A DNA stretch of 64,000 nt, taken from NCBI GenBank assembly GCA_033239005.1, contig BSQZ01000001.1:16492500-16556499 (forward strand). Reading direction: 5' to 3'. The notes below the pieces were generated by a model, which had not been told where the DNA came from, did not search any database, and saw nothing but the letters and a program-made list of their open reading frames with translations. The number at the start of each line of letters is the position of its first letter. Within the stretch, counting starts at the first letter, position 1. A program made the position numbers and the translations under genes. Positions 31,291 to 42,740 of the stretch are shown piece after piece. Source of the DNA: Lamellibrachia satsuma. Its lineage: Eukaryota; Annelida; Polychaeta; Sabellida; Siboglinidae.

Positions 31291-31384
31291 CTGTGACATC
31301 ATCCCAGTTGATGGATGAATTTCTTCATGTTTTCAGTGAAGAATTGGGAACGTTAAGAGGTAAGTCAGTGATTCCACAAAGCCC

Positions 31385-32400
31385 GCTTTGCGTGTGGATC
31401 AACATTTTCGAAAATTGATCTCAGCCGTGCCAACAAGCAACTCATATTGGATGAGGAGTCCTGGGAATACAGGACAATCAACACACAAAGGGTTATTCAG
31501 ATACACACGTTTACCATTTCGCGTGTCGGTGGTGCCATCTGTGTTTCAACGGACACTTGAGAGTTTGCTGGCAGACATTCCAGACGTGTATATTCCTGGA
31601 TGACATTTTGGTTACTGGCAAGACGGAACTAGAGCCCGCTGAAAACCTGAGAACGGTACTACAGCGTCTCGAGAGATTCGAGACTAAACCAACAGAAGCG
31701 CGAATTCTTTCGGTCTTCAGTGACGTATCTGGGACTTCGAATGGATCGAAACGGTCTACACCTGACGGTGGATAAGGTAGAAGCCATCAGCAATGCATCA
31801 AAGCCCCCAAATGTGAAAGAGTTGAGAGCATAGCTCGGAATCGTGAACCACTATGGTCGATTCAAGCAGAACCTTTCTTTGAAACTGGCACCGTTGTATG
31901 GGTTGCTAAAGAAAGGTGTGAAGTTGGTGTGGAAAAAACCTCAAGAAGACACATTCATCAGAGTGAATAGGCTGTTTCAGTCGGATGCCCTCCTTGTTTA
32001 TTTCGACCCGAGTAAGCCGATCCTACTTACATGTGACGCTTCACCATGGCTGCAGCGCAGTACTGTCTCATTTGATGCCCGATGGTTCAGAATGACCGAT
32101 AGCATATGCGTCACAAAGCTTATCAGCAGTGGAAAAGAACTATTCACAGCTAGACAAAGAGGGACTGAGCCTGATATTTGGAGTGAATAAGTTTAACCAA
32201 TATCTGTATGGAACCCAGTTCACATCACGGATCACTGCCTATTACTGGGGCTGTTTGACGAAAACCGACCGGTGCCACACAAGGTGTCTGGTTGTATTCA
32301 AAGATGGGCACTTGTACTAGCAGGATACAACTATACAATTAGGTATCCCAGTGGTGTTACACACCAGAACTGTGATGCACTGTCACGGTTACCTTTGTCA
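31385..32400 (+). pseudogene. Gypsy-3 reverse transcriptase and RNase H remnants
   Basis: Reverse transcriptase is shortened: YTRLPFRVSVVPSVFQRTLE and the catalytic segment near 31595 (LDDILVTGKT) survive, while the fingers are mostly gone. The thumb and connection follow (LGIVNHYGRFKQNLSLKLAP, from 31830). RNase H is seen as ILLTCDASPW near 32020 and DKEGLSLIFGVNKFNQYLYG near 32150. WALVLAGYNYTIRYPSG and NCDALSRLPL mark its end. Frames shift repeatedly. Confidence 0.75.
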
Positions 32401-32439
32401 ACAAAGCTAATTGTAACACCTTCGCCTGCTGAGTATGTT

Positions 32440-32997
32440 GACCTGATCGAGCAGCTGAATGAGTCACCAGTGACAGCAGCACACATCCATGAGTGGACGT
32501 TACACGAAAAAACACTGTCCAGAGTACAGAGATACGTACTCACCGGTTGGCCCGCAAATGACCCAGTTACTCAGGAATACAGTAGATTCCGCGATGAACT
32601 GAGCATGCATGATGGGTGCATTATGAGAGGGGCCAAGGTTGTCATTCCAAAGAAAGGACAAACAATCATGCTAAACTGCTCCACTGTTGTCACAGTGGAG
32701 TGGTTAAGAGTGGTTAAGATGAAGGCACTGGCGCGATAGTACATCTTATGGCCAGGCATAGATGCTGAAATAGAACAAGTCATGAAACAGTGTTTCCAAT
32801 GCGAACAAAATGCGAGGGAACCGACTCACGTGCCAATGACGCCATGGTTATTTCCAGAGACCATGGTCTCATATACATCTTGATTATGCTGGACCTACTG
32901 AAGGCAAAATGATCCTGGTTGTGGTAGATGCTTATTCTAAATGGATAGCAACATCAGTCGTAAAGTCAGCGACAACGCACACAACAATCAAAGAGTT
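32440..32997 (+). pseudogene. Gypsy-3 integrase, N-terminal part
   Basis: Pieces include VQRYVLTGWPANDPVTQEY, GCIMRGAKVVIPKKGQ, WPGIDAEIEQVMKQCFQCEQ (zinc-binding cysteines) and LDYAGPTEGKMILVVVDAYS (first catalytic aspartate), then WIATSVVKSATTHTTIKE. The frame is then cut by the CR1 insertion, with AGAGTT at 32992-32997 repeated at 37930-37935. The rest of integrase resumes at 37929. Confidence 0.78.
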
Positions 32998-33087
32998 TAA
33001 ACAAGATTGCCATCTCGAACAACAAGTTCCAGATGGCAAGTGGACAAGGAAGCCATTGGCTTATCGAGAGTCCAACAATTTTCACAT

Positions 33088-33865
33088 CTATGTGTAGCCC
33101 GCCCTTATCAGATATCTATCAATTCTATTTTTAAACATATTCACACTACTAGCATTAACACAATCATTTGGCAGTTTGTTCCATTCATTTATCACCCTCT
33201 GTGAGAAAGAGTACTTTCTCATGTCCAACCTACACTGCTCCTTAACTAATGCTGCTTTGTGTCCTCTTGTTCTATTGCCTTCTTTAAGTTTGAAGAACAT
33301 ATTCCTATCAACATCCTCATAACCGTTCACTATTTTAAACATTTCTATTTGGTCTCCTCTTAGTGTCCTGGTCTCTAGTGTTGTCAAACCACATTGTAAT
33401 AAGCGGCTTTCGTAACTAAGGTCTCTCAATTCTGGAATCATTTTTAGTTGCTCTTCGTTGTATTCTTTCTAGCTTGTCTATGGCCTTTTTACGATACGGT
33501 CTCCATGCTTAAATACAATATTCCAAATGTGGTCTAACTATTGCTTTGTACAGGGGTACAATTAGCTGTTTCTCCTTAAACCATAAATGTGATAATTCTC
33601 CTAATTAGCCCTAGAACTTGATTTGCCATATTTCTGATCATTTAACTAATTTATCTAGATCATCCTGTAAACTTTGTTTATCTGTAACATTAGTAACCTT
33701 TCTGAATACTTTTGTGTCATCTGCAAATTTCAGTACTTTGCTAGATATGTCATCTTCCAAATCATTTATATTATATTAAAAACAGTATAGGGCCTAATAC
33801 TGATCCCTGTGGTACCACACTCAGAACAGATTTCCAGTTTGAAATCTCACCATCTACTATTACTC
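33088..33865 (-). pseudogene. CR1 copy B reverse transcriptase C-terminus
   Basis: The minus strand reads GVPQGSVLG-type palm sequence near 33800 and the FADDTK-type box near 33720. A 117-codon frame then ends the protein: LRDLSYESRLLQCGLTTLET, RGDQIEMFKIVNGYEDVD, DMRKYSFSQRVINEWNKLP and a final FKNRIDRYLIRAGYT. This is the standard C-terminus of this CR1 group. The matching 5' part sits inverted at 34653-36050; about 175 residues of the palm are missing between the two. Confidence 0.82.
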
Positions 33866-33906
33866 AGTCAGGACGAAAGGAGACAGGAGGGGAGACGAGA
33901 GGGAAG

Positions 33907-34434
33907 TTGTCAGGAGGGAAGGCGATGGGAGTGCAAGTTAGCCAGGAGACTGGAGGGAAAGGTAACATGTTGACGGGTGAGAGAGAGACTGATAACAGGC
34001 TGCCAAGTGACAAGGCTGCAGGACAGAATGTGATAGAAGGGATCCATCGGAAGAGCTATTCTGAGGCAGTGATAGAGGGGGTGAGAAAGAGAGCGAGGGT
34101 GTTTGTGGGGGACTCAATAGTCAGTAGGACCGACAGAGTCTTAAACATGGGCGATGATGTGGTGGTTTGTTTGCCTGGGGCAAAAATAGAGGCGATAACC
34201 GAGAGGGTAGAAAACATTGTGTGTTCGGGCAAGAGTGGATCTGTTTTAGTACATGTAGGGACAAATAACGTAGAGAGGGAGGGTACAACTGCCATAGTTA
34301 GGAAATACAGGAAGTTGGTCAGAAGACTAAAGCAGATGCGGGTTGAACAGGTAATACCATCAGGGATTTTACCAGTAGTAGGAAGGAGGGATCACAGATA
34401 TCGAAATTTCAGGGGATGGCAATTAACATGTTAG
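33907..34434 (+). pseudogene. CR1 ORF1 SGNH-type esterase domain (copy B, inverted segment)
   Basis: A 175-codon frame contains RARVFVGDSIVSRTDRVLNM, with the GDS nucleophile block, and LVHVGTNNVEREGTTAIV, with the G-T-N block of SGNH/GDSL hydrolases. VEQVIPSGILPVVGRR follows. An esterase domain in ORF1 is well known for CR1-type LINEs. The frame stops early at 34432; the D-x-x-H motif is found beyond the frameshift near 34510 (GDGLHLSGKG). The N-terminal zinc-finger part of the same ORF1 is on the other strand at 36045-36482. Confidence 0.75.
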
Positions 34435-34652
34435 TACAGAAGCTATGTAGGGAAGAGGAAGTATGATTTGTGGGGAAGTTTTGTTGGAAGGGCTGATATG
34501 TACATAGGGGATGGGCTTCATCTAAGTGGAAAGGGGGCAGCACTATTTGTGGATGGACTCACAGCAGCAGTAGACAGTGGCATGGGTAACATAACAAATA
34601 TTTTTGGTAGTAATCATTGTTTAACCTAGAAGCACATGGGGGTTAGTTAGAG

Positions 34653-36050
34653 ATGCCTCAAGCAGGACAAGAGGCCACTAGTACAGGCAAACCAATAACA
34701 AAATGTCCTAAAAACAGGTCTGAAGCAGGTTATAAATGCGTGTGTTTAAATGCTAGGAGTATAGTAAATAAGAAAACCGAATTAAACATTATGGTAGAAG
34801 ATATTGACCCTCACATAATTGGTATTACCGAATCATGGGCCAACACAGACGTAACAGATGCTGAATTAGAATTTACAGGATATGTAATGTTTAGGAGAGA
34901 TCGAATAGGAAGAAGGGGAGGGGAGAGTTATTTTATATGATAAAGAATCTATTCAGGCTTATGAAATAACATTAGAAAGGGAAGCAGATTACGATGAAGC
35001 TGTTTAGTGCAAAATAGTTTCAGGAAATTCAAAATTAACTATTGGATTAGTTTACCGAAGTCCAAGCATAAACGAAGAGGATAACATAAAAATACAAAAT
35101 GCTATAAAGGAAGTTAGTAAAGGGGAATGTATCATAATGGGAGATTTTAACCATGGACACATACAATGGAAATCTCTAGAGAGTACAGGGGGTGAGGACC
35201 AACAATTTCTATTTTTAATTCAGGATAGTTTCCTTATTCAGCATGTGCTAGAACCAACCAGGTGAGATAATGTATTAATTATAGTTTTGTAATCAAAAAA
35301 AGAATTAGTGGACAATGTAAAAATACATGAACAATTGGGTAACAGTGACCACAATCAAATACATTTTGACAGCAATGTAAAATCAGAAAGTAAAAATAAA
35401 AAACCTATCGGAGATACTTCCACAAAGGTAACTATAAAAATGATGACAAAATACTTAGCAAAGCTAGATTGGAATAACATGCTGATGAATAAGACCACAC
35501 TTGAATGTTGGAATATTCTAAAATATGAAATTGAGAGTATCATCGATAAATTTGTTCCACTGAAAAAACAAGGAAAGCGGTCTAGAAAGAAACACTTGTC
35601 AAAAGAAGCTATTAGAAGAATAGTGTTTAAGCTAACTATGTGGAGGGTTTATAGGCGCACCAGAAAGGATGAAGACTATGCAAATTACAAAGAGGCACTT
35701 AACCTAGCTACAACTGAAATTAGAAAATCTAAAAGAACCTTTGAACAAAAATTGGCAGGTAATATAAAAAATGACAGCAAGATTTTCTATGCTTTTGTAA
35801 GGAGTAAACAGAAATTTCGAGATAAAGTCGGACCACTCAAAAACAACAGTGGAAACATAATTTCAGACGGGTTTCAAATGGCAGAGGTCCTGAATGAGTA
35901 TTTCAGCTCAGTTTTTACCACAGAAGACATCAGCTCAATTCCAGTTCCATTTACTAAATTTGAGGACAGTAAATCAGAACTTTTAGGGCAGTTATTTGTA
36001 ACTCCTGAAATGATAGCAAACAAAATTAAGAAGATGAAAGATAATAAATC
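34653..36050 (+). pseudogene. CR1 ORF2 endonuclease and RT front (copy B, inverted segment)
   Basis: ORF2 starts MPQAGQEATS, nearly identical to copy A at 17485. The endonuclease reads DPHIIGITESWANTDV and GDFNHGHIQW near 35145, and DHNQIHFDSNVKSE near 35350. The long frame 35308-36050 runs through the linker to MIANKIKKMKDNKS and then crosses the inversion breakpoint into antisense ORF1. This copy is less damaged here than copy A, with one long frame of about 250 codons. Confidence 0.82.
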
Positions 36051-36482
36051 AGTCTCCTTATGTCCCGTCTCCCTACGACCTGTCACCTTACCTCCTCTCA
36101 GCCTCCTCCCAGGCTGAGGTGAGCTCTCCTTAGCATTTCTATCGTCGTCTTCCCCCACTTTGTCATCTACTGTCCCCCCACCAGAACCACTGGCACAATC
36201 CACCTGCTCTCTTCCCACCATTGCCACAACGAGCAGCCTCAGCTGTTCCAACTCCACCTCAAGTTCCTTCATCTTCGTACATCCTCTACACTCAAAACTA
36301 AAACTATCCATCTGAACCTCACCCCAGGACTTCTCACCCTTGACAAAGTCCACCCAGTTGCTACAACTGCTGCATATTAAATGCCTGGTGGCCTTTATCT
36401 GCCGTTTGCACGGCGCCATCACAAAATTTAGTCTTAATTTGATTGCTATGTTAGCCTTGAATAAGGCTGTTTTTGTGTTCAA
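36046..36482 (-). pseudogene. CR1 ORF1 N-terminal zinc-finger region (copy B)
   Basis: The minus-strand frame starts near 36482. It has CKRQIKATRHLICSSCSNWV and, later, FSFECRGCTK, a PHD/ESF-like cysteine-histidine finger, followed by an acidic and leucine-rich stretch (MKELEVELEQLRLLVVAMVG), a probable coiled coil. It then runs into GRRETGHKETD at the inversion breakpoint. CR1 ORF1 proteins carry such a finger before the esterase domain. Confidence 0.75.
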
Positions 36483-36659
36483 AAGTACACTTTAGGCTAA
36501 TATACTTGCTAACTATATTTTTTCTACTAAGCTCGCACGAGCAAAGAAAAAGCCTGCCACCTACCGAATACGGAGAACACTGTAAACAAAACAACGAAGT
36601 CAGTGTATAGCAACTTACGTTAAATTCTGCTGTTAATTCCTTTTTACCGAAAACGTTTA

Positions 36660-37376
36660 CTACAATTTTGTCAGATATTACCTTATGTATGTAATTTATG
36701 TAAATGTATCACTTTATCTAATATATAGACAACTCAAACGATTCGGCTTATCTCAAGCAATATTAACACTTTCTACCATGCAGTTATTGAAAGTGTCTTG
36801 TCATTTTCTATTACTGTCTGGTTTGGTCGCGCCAGCCAAGATGAAATTAATCAAATTGAATCAGTCGTCAAGAACGCCTCTAAACTAATTGGGTTAAATA
36901 TGCCGTCCATCAGATCTCTTTATCTATCTCGCAGTTTGCGCAAATCCAAGTGCATTGTACAAGACGAATATCATCCAGCCAACCATCTCTTTGAACTCCT
37001 TCCATCTGGTAAGCGCTACCGTAGCATAAAAACTAAAACGACGCGATTCAATAACAGTTTCTATACTCAAGCGCTGAGATTTTTTTATGGAGAGCCATCA
37101 TAAATGTCTTGCCTCTGGTAGGTAGTTGCAATGTCGCGTTTTTTATTTATTTATTTTTTTTTAATCTTTTAAATTTTTCATTTTTTAATCTTGCAACCTA
37201 TTATATTACTCTCGTTTGTTTTCAACTGATTTTAGTATTACGATTGTGGTATGTAATGTTTAGTTCCGTGTGTGATTGGGTGCATGAGTGTATGTTTGTG
37301 CTAACGCCACAACAGTACAAATTCCTTGTACTTGCTACTTGGTAATAAAACGTATCTTATCTTATCTTATCTTATA
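36660..37376 (+). mobile_element. 5'-truncated LINE tail with TTATC repeats
   Basis: The C-terminus of a reverse transcriptase ORF (36780-37103) is followed by a 3' UTR that ends in four CTTAT repeats (37352-37376). It lies within the 5' region of CR1 copy B, a third nesting level. Family is probably L2-like. Confidence 0.65.
36780..37103 (+). pseudogene. LINE reverse transcriptase C-terminus (L2-like)
   Basis: The frame reads SCHFLLLSGL in one phase, then ITVWFGRASQDEINQIESVV, KNASKLIGLNMPSI, HPANHLFELLPSGKRYRSIK, TKTTRFNNSFYTQAL and RFF. The combination W-F-G, then F-E-L-L-P-S-G-x-R-Y-R, then R-x-x-x-S-F is the standard end of a LINE group widespread in fish and invertebrates. Only the last 100 or so residues exist, so it is inactive. 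Confidence 0.72.
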
Positions 37377-37487
37377 TGTAAACGATAGTTTGGTACACCA
37401 GTTTAATTCACAACCTGCAAACAAACTCCCTTTTATCGCTCGTTGAGTTTGGGTCCCGGAAAAATCCTGCATGTGTTAACAAAAATA

Positions 37488-37848
37488 GTTCCTTAATATA
37501 TGTCTATAAGAAGTCTGTATATAATATATGTGTAATGGTAATACTTATTCTAACCAATGTTCCACTGTTTCTGATTATTCACTATGCTATTCCAATTTTC
37601 AAATGGTAAACAACCCTATTAACGCTCACTGTCTTCCCTGTCGGAGTCCGTCTTGTCTTGTCTTGTAGTAATACTGGCCAACATTCCTATGGAGTCAAAC
37701 GGTCAAGGTTGGGTGCGCATGCTATTTAGTCCGGAACTAACTTACTATAAACTACTACCTCTGACTAATAATTAACAAAACCTGTTTCCTAATATATGTC
37801 TACAATACATTTATGTATATTATATATGCAATAGTAATACTTATTCTG
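37488..37848. repeat. two ~65-bp direct copies (CTAATATATGTCTA type)
   Basis: The segment beginning TTAATATATGTCTATAAG (about 37493) recurs, diverged, at about 37790 as CTAATATATGTCTACAAT. Both end GTAATACTTATTCT. They may be tandem promoter modules in the 5' UTR of CR1 copy B. Confidence 0.65.
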
Positions 37849-37928
37849 TTTGATATACCGCATTTTTCTGTAAATTATCTGCACCAAATTCAAGTCGCTG
37901 CACCAAGTCCAAAATTCCGGAAGTAGAC

Positions 37929-38700
37929 TAGAGTTGGGAAAACTATTCGCAGATCATGGTCTGTTGGACTTGGTCATCACTGACAACAGTGCATGTTTTA
38001 CCAGCAGTGAATTTCAGTGTTTCCTGAAACGAAATAATGTGACACACATAAAGACACCAGCATACCATCCATCCTCAAACAGATTGGCAGAAAGAGCACT
38101 AGAAGTTGAAAAGGCTGGTTTGAAGAAAATACATGATGGCTCGATGGAGACATGACTAGCTCGATACTTGCTAACATATCGTGTGACACCGCACAGTACC
38201 ACTGGTGTGGCACCTTCAGAACTGCTGATGAACACCAAGCTTCGAACAGGATTTAATGCAGTACTGCCAGACCTCAATTCGAAGGTAAACAGACGTCAGC
38301 AGCATATGAAGGAATACTACGATCGCAGTGCAAAGACACTGCCTGTCGACATCAGCGATGCAGTCTTTGTATAGAATCATGCCGGAAACACACCCATGTG
38401 GATTACATCAACATTATGCGATCGGAATGGTGACGTCACTGTGGCAGAAAAAGTGATGGTTGCATGATTAGACGACACCTGGATCACGTGCACCGTTGGC
38501 ATAGCGTGAATCCTCAACCAATTGTGGAGATGTTCCCGGAAACTGAACAGGTTCCAGAGATAGTGAATCAACCGACAAGAGTGATACCAACGACGCCACC
38601 TCCAAGTGAGGTTGTCGAACCTACGGTGGCTAAAACTCCTGTAATTAGGAGACTCACTCATACTAGAGTGCCAGCAAAACGACTAGATTTGTAGTCACTG
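37929..38700 (+). pseudogene. Gypsy-3 integrase, C-terminal part
   Basis: Resumes with LGKLFADHGLLDLVITDNSA (second catalytic aspartate), TPAYHPSSNRLAERALEV (third catalytic residue glutamate retained), RVTPHSTTGVAPSELLMNTK, then a tail ending TRVPAKRLDL before the stop at about 38692. Breaks occur near 38155 and 38375. The join with 32440-32997 across the inserted CR1 makes one integrase. Confidence 0.8.
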
Positions 38701-38784
38701 GAAGGAACACAATAAGATATGTTAATGAGACACTGTAAGATGTACTGATGCTGATTGAGGAACTTTAAATCTATTGTGGAGGAC

Positions 38785-38934
38785 TGTGATGTTTGTTGTA
38801 AAAATACATTGTAGTTAGCTGTTATTAGTTTCATGTCTGTCAGCTAGGTTTGGAATAAAGCCATTGCATCGTTGTGAACTGACACCGTCGCATGTGTAAT
38901 CATGTGTTTGCAATAAATTAGAACAGACATAACA
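38785..38934 (+). repeat. Gypsy-3 3' LTR
   Basis: Begins TGTGATGTTTGT and ends CATAACA, followed by TAATC. A short purine tract TGTGGAGGAC precedes it. Confidence 0.92.
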
Positions 38935-38961
38935 TAATCAAGTTCAGTCCAATCAATCAAA

Positions 38962-39019
38962 CTACAATCTGTTTAGCAATAACGTGAATTCTACAATCTG
39001 TTTAGCAATAACATGAATT
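38962..39019 (+). repeat. 29-bp tandem duplication
   Basis: The unit CTACAATCTGTTTAGCAATA plus AC(G/A)TGAATT occurs twice with one mismatch, 28 bases after the Gypsy-3 LTR. Confidence 0.95.
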
Positions 39020-41815
39020 CTGTTGACAGAATATCGGAGGCTGGTGTGGATTCATCAATCGAGAGGAAATGGAGAAGAGGCACTGATCAGAAGCAGACTG
39101 TTAAAAGGAATCGGCACTCCAGCTGTGGTTCCATGGATATCTTGTGGGCACTCTGTTGACTCACCATTGTATTTTATTCTAACTAATAGTTTGTTTTGCA
39201 ATTTATTCCAAAACTATAATGCTGATTGAATTATGGAAAAGTAATTATCAAAGCTATACACAGAGATATAACACGTTTTCCTGCAAAATGGATTTATTTT
39301 ATTTTTGATTCACTGCAGATTTTATTTTATTTGTCCGTACATGCAGTGACACGTGTATTGACTCCAGACTGTTAAAAACACAATCTATCGCTTAACTATG
39401 CACAATAGAAAAAACGTCATGTAGACTTACAAACATGTACATGTACCTACACATCTAGGATGGAGTATAGACTGTCCATTGAAAGACGTTTTAGCTAGCT
39501 GACTATACTACAGCCAGGTACTGTGTAACACAGAACTATGAATTTAGCATGCATGCATGCGTGCACTAATGCCTGCATCTAGATTGTTGTGATAAATAAA
39601 ATGAGTTTCAAAATACTTAGGCTTAAAAAGTATTTTAAAGTATAATAATACATATTAGAGCAGTGTTTATTTTTGAAGTTTAGAATTTCCACTGGGGCAC
39701 CCATTTTGTTACACCCTTAAAAATATGATCCTGGCCAAATTTCAATGCAATAAAATTATATTTAGAGGTCGCTTAATGGTTGAAGTTCACTTCCATAGCC
39801 ACAAATGATATCGTATACAGTTCTACGAAACCACACATGAACAAAATATTTGTTGAGCAAGCATACTAAGTCTCGGATTCGCCGGGAGATTCTTGGAAAT
39901 ATATCAAATATCCTGTTCTCCTGGACAGGAGAATAAATCTCCCGGATTTCTGATGGAACCAAAAATATTTTTGTGTGGCCTAACAAAAGGTCTTAATCCT
40001 TCCCTTTACTCACGCCCACAACAACAGCAAGGGTTGATAATTTTCACAATCGGACCACATTATATGCGAGTATATAATAAAAAAGGTTTTCATCAAAAAC
40101 TGCCTCCATCACCTAGGATCACAGACTTTGAAGAAAAGAAAATTCTTCAGTTCTAGCCCTACCAATAAATATTATGTTAATTGCTTCAGTGTAATCAAAT
40201 ATGTAGGCTACTGCCTGCTAGGTATGGAATTTGTTTCATACCACGATATATTACAGGAGCTGAAACAAATTTTGTATACCATCAGAGTATTGTAACCACG
40301 TTATATATTTTACTAAACCACAAAGATGTTCATTAACATGCAAGTGTACCATTTAATAGTGCATATGCAGAGTAGTTGGAACGAAAGCTGATATGGTGGT
40401 AATTTTTAAGAAATACTCTGATTTATGCACAATTCTCTTATACCTTGAAACCCTCCAAAGTACGCACAACTCTTCGATATCCCGAGCCCCTCCGATTTAC
40501 ATACAATTCTCAGATATCCTGAGCCCCAATTTAGATATAAATCTCCCTCATTTGCATTTCTGAAACTTAACATGTATGGTTGAGTAAAATTGTCATCTGT
40601 ATTATAAAGAATTTTGTGGCTGTGTTTGTTTGTTTGTCTGTTTGTTTGTTATGTCATACCTCCATCAGTTTTGCATGTATGGGGCTGACATTTTTAAAGT
40701 ATGCTCTAGGTTTTTTAAATATTTAAAATGTCCCCAGGACATTGAGGTAAAAATTTCACAGGCTGTAGCAGAAATTGCAATGGTAAAATAAAATTGTTTT
40801 CTATGTCATTGTTAAGATAACAATGACGCCTACAAAATGAATGAATAGTTTTCAAGTAATTACAGTTTGTACCCCATAGAGGTGTTTTGGATAGTGAGGC
40901 AATGTCTGCATTCCAGTATCTATCGTCACACAAAAAACATGACATTAATTCAGAAAACTACACCACTTCCCAAAAGTATTGACAACATCTACATGAATTC
41001 CTGTATCTTGCTGTCGCATACTGGCATTTACATATAGAAGGAAACTAATTATTCAACATCGGCTTTGCACACAAGGTAGTGTTATGTATGCAAAGTTACA
41101 TATGTCATCACATATTGCCTAACTAGTCATACAAATAATAATATACAAATCCAGGTTATAAAATGGCGTCTTCTACAAGTCATTCAAATGTAAAAAAATA
41201 TGGCGACATTTCTACCACTTTTCCTATTTTTCCTACTGAAGTAATTAATCCAAATACTAACCCTTGTTTTTACAGAGGCATATAGTATAACAGATTTGAA
41301 ACTAATAGCTGGTATTGCAAATTTTCTTTGTCTAAGGTGAGTAAACAATGTTATAGAGTCAATGTTTTCTGGACTTGTGACTATATAGCGATATACAACA
41401 GTGTTGAACCTAAAACCTAACATGGTAAAACTCTTAGTCCTGCCTGATGCTAGTAGAGCTTTAAATAAAAGAACAGTAATGTATGAAGACTTGGCAATTA
41501 AGATGGAGCAATGTAACATACATGCCAGGATGTCGCACGCCACACGTAGAAGTAGAAGGCCACTGCCCAGAGAACAGTGGCCATGCTGATGTAGCAGGCT
41601 GGCACCCAAAGGATCCTCTCGTGTGATCTCAACTGTAGACAGGTCAACAAAACTTGCTACAATCATACAGTCTCAAATTACACAGATGTCACAGTTAGTT
41701 CATTGCAATCACAGGAGACAGTACTGGGTCAACATATCACAGAACTGGGAGCTGGTGTTGTCATGGGCAAAGCTATAAGTTACCTAGTAAGGTCCAAGAT
41801 ACAGTTTATTATGAT
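39020..41815. other. SIDT intron, no recognised gene
   Basis: AT-rich with no recognisable protein. Short ORFs, such as 41401-41589 plus (LLVLPDASRALNKRTVMYED), are not recognised. A GTTTGTTT run is at 40621-40650. Confidence 0.5.
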
Positions 41816-41880
41816 AGATTTAACAAGATTTGCCATCCAAGCCAAAGGCCCAGATGGCAAGTGGACAAGGACATATCCAC
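41813..41880 (-). mobile_element. CR1 3'-end fragment (about 65 bp)
   Basis: Shares AGATTTAACAAGATTTGCC and CCCAGATGGCAAGTGGAC with 8648-8697 and 33000-33045. Only the last bases of the CR1 3' UTR are present, so it is an extremely truncated copy or a leftover. Confidence 0.65.
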
Positions 41881-42299
41881 GTGGTAGATGTGACACCATT
41901 TCAGTAATATTTGGAAGTAAAATCAGGTCCTGTGAAAAATCAGCAGGTCCTGTAAACTGTTCAGTTCACAGGACGTGATGTCCTGTGATGCTTGGAGACT
42001 TTTCATGTAGACTGTTGGTGTACCATATTACGAAAACAAAACAATCTGTCCCATGTGTACAATTGTATACTGTATTTTATTCAGTATTATGTATTACATT
42101 GTATTAATCCTGCCTTGAAAATAAATGTATCAAAACTGTTTATTTTTAATATTTTTATTTCGTTTTGATGTCGTTCATACATTCTATCTTCAAAGTATTT
42201 ACTTTCTATCATCAAAGTATTGATTAGCAAGTGGGCTACCTAAGAAGCTGTCAGACTATTTCACTTTGCAAGGTTGGTAGCCCAACTGGCTACCTTCCA

Positions 42300-42740
42300 T
42301 GACTTGCTAAATCTCACCCCTGGTTAAGCATGACCTCGCTTTTAGGAATCCATGTTGAGATGAATTTAATAATTTATGCCTAACAACGAAGTCCACCATA
42401 TGGTCTTTAATTAACCTTTCTAATAATTTACAAATCACTGACGTTAAACTCACTGGTCTGTAATTCTCTGACTTATTTCTCAAACCCTTTTTAAACAATG
42501 GTATAATGTTTGCTTCTTTCCATTCAAAAGGAACAACTCTGTCTTTTAATGACTCTTGCAAGTGGTATACTGATTTGTTCTGCTGTTTCCATTAGTAGTT
42601 TTGGAGGAATTCCATCCACTCCAGGTTATTTATTATCCTTTGTTGCTTTTATTTTTATTTCATTTTATTTTCTTAGCTACCATTTCTGGAGTTACAATTA
42701 ACTGCCCTAAATAGTCAGATTTAGCCTCCTGAAATTTAGC
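42300..42740 (-). pseudogene. CR1 reverse transcriptase fragment
   Basis: The minus strand reads, with one shift near 42560, FEWKEANIIPLFKKGLRNKS, ENYRPVSLTSVICKLLERLI and SQHGFLKARSCLT, the fingers of the CR1 reverse transcriptase also seen at 18970-19170. Upstream, remains of the region before it are present to about 42740. It lies 250 bases from the SIDT exon at 42994. Confidence 0.8.

Larger units (their letters stand above)
32998..37929 (-). mobile_element. CR1-like LINE copy B, minus strand, with internal inversion
   Basis: The outer parts are on the minus strand: 5' region and ORF1 start at 36520-36045, and reverse transcriptase end and 3' UTR at 33865-32998. The middle (33866-36045) is on the plus strand and carries the rest of ORF1, the endonuclease and the front of reverse transcriptase. 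It is inserted in Gypsy-3 integrase with a 6-bp target duplication AGAGTT. A separate LINE tail lies at 36660-37376. Confidence 0.8.
30114..38934 (+). mobile_element. Ty3/Gypsy LTR retrotransposon (Gypsy-3) with nested LINEs
   Basis: LTRs of 150 bases (30114-30263 and 38785-38934) begin TGTGATGTT and end CATAACA. Flanks GAATC and TAATC are a target duplication with one change. A primer site TGGCGACGAGAAT follows the left LTR. Gag, zinc knuckles, protease end, reverse transcriptase, RNase H and integrase are in order. Integrase is split by a CR1 insertion (32998-37929). Stops and frameshifts are common. Confidence 0.92.

Noticed and set aside
34500..34530. Independent GDSL esterase gene
   Set aside because: The esterase blocks are part of CR1 ORF1, adjacent to ORF2 in the standard order.
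39060..39190. Minus-strand VPIPFNSLLLIS frame, checked as the missing SIDT segment
   Set aside because: Only IP-like similarity; no matching splice sites.
41184..41666. 160-residue minus-strand ORF, checked as a missing SIDT exon
   Set aside because: No SIDT motif or splice borders; composition of AT-rich non-coding DNA.
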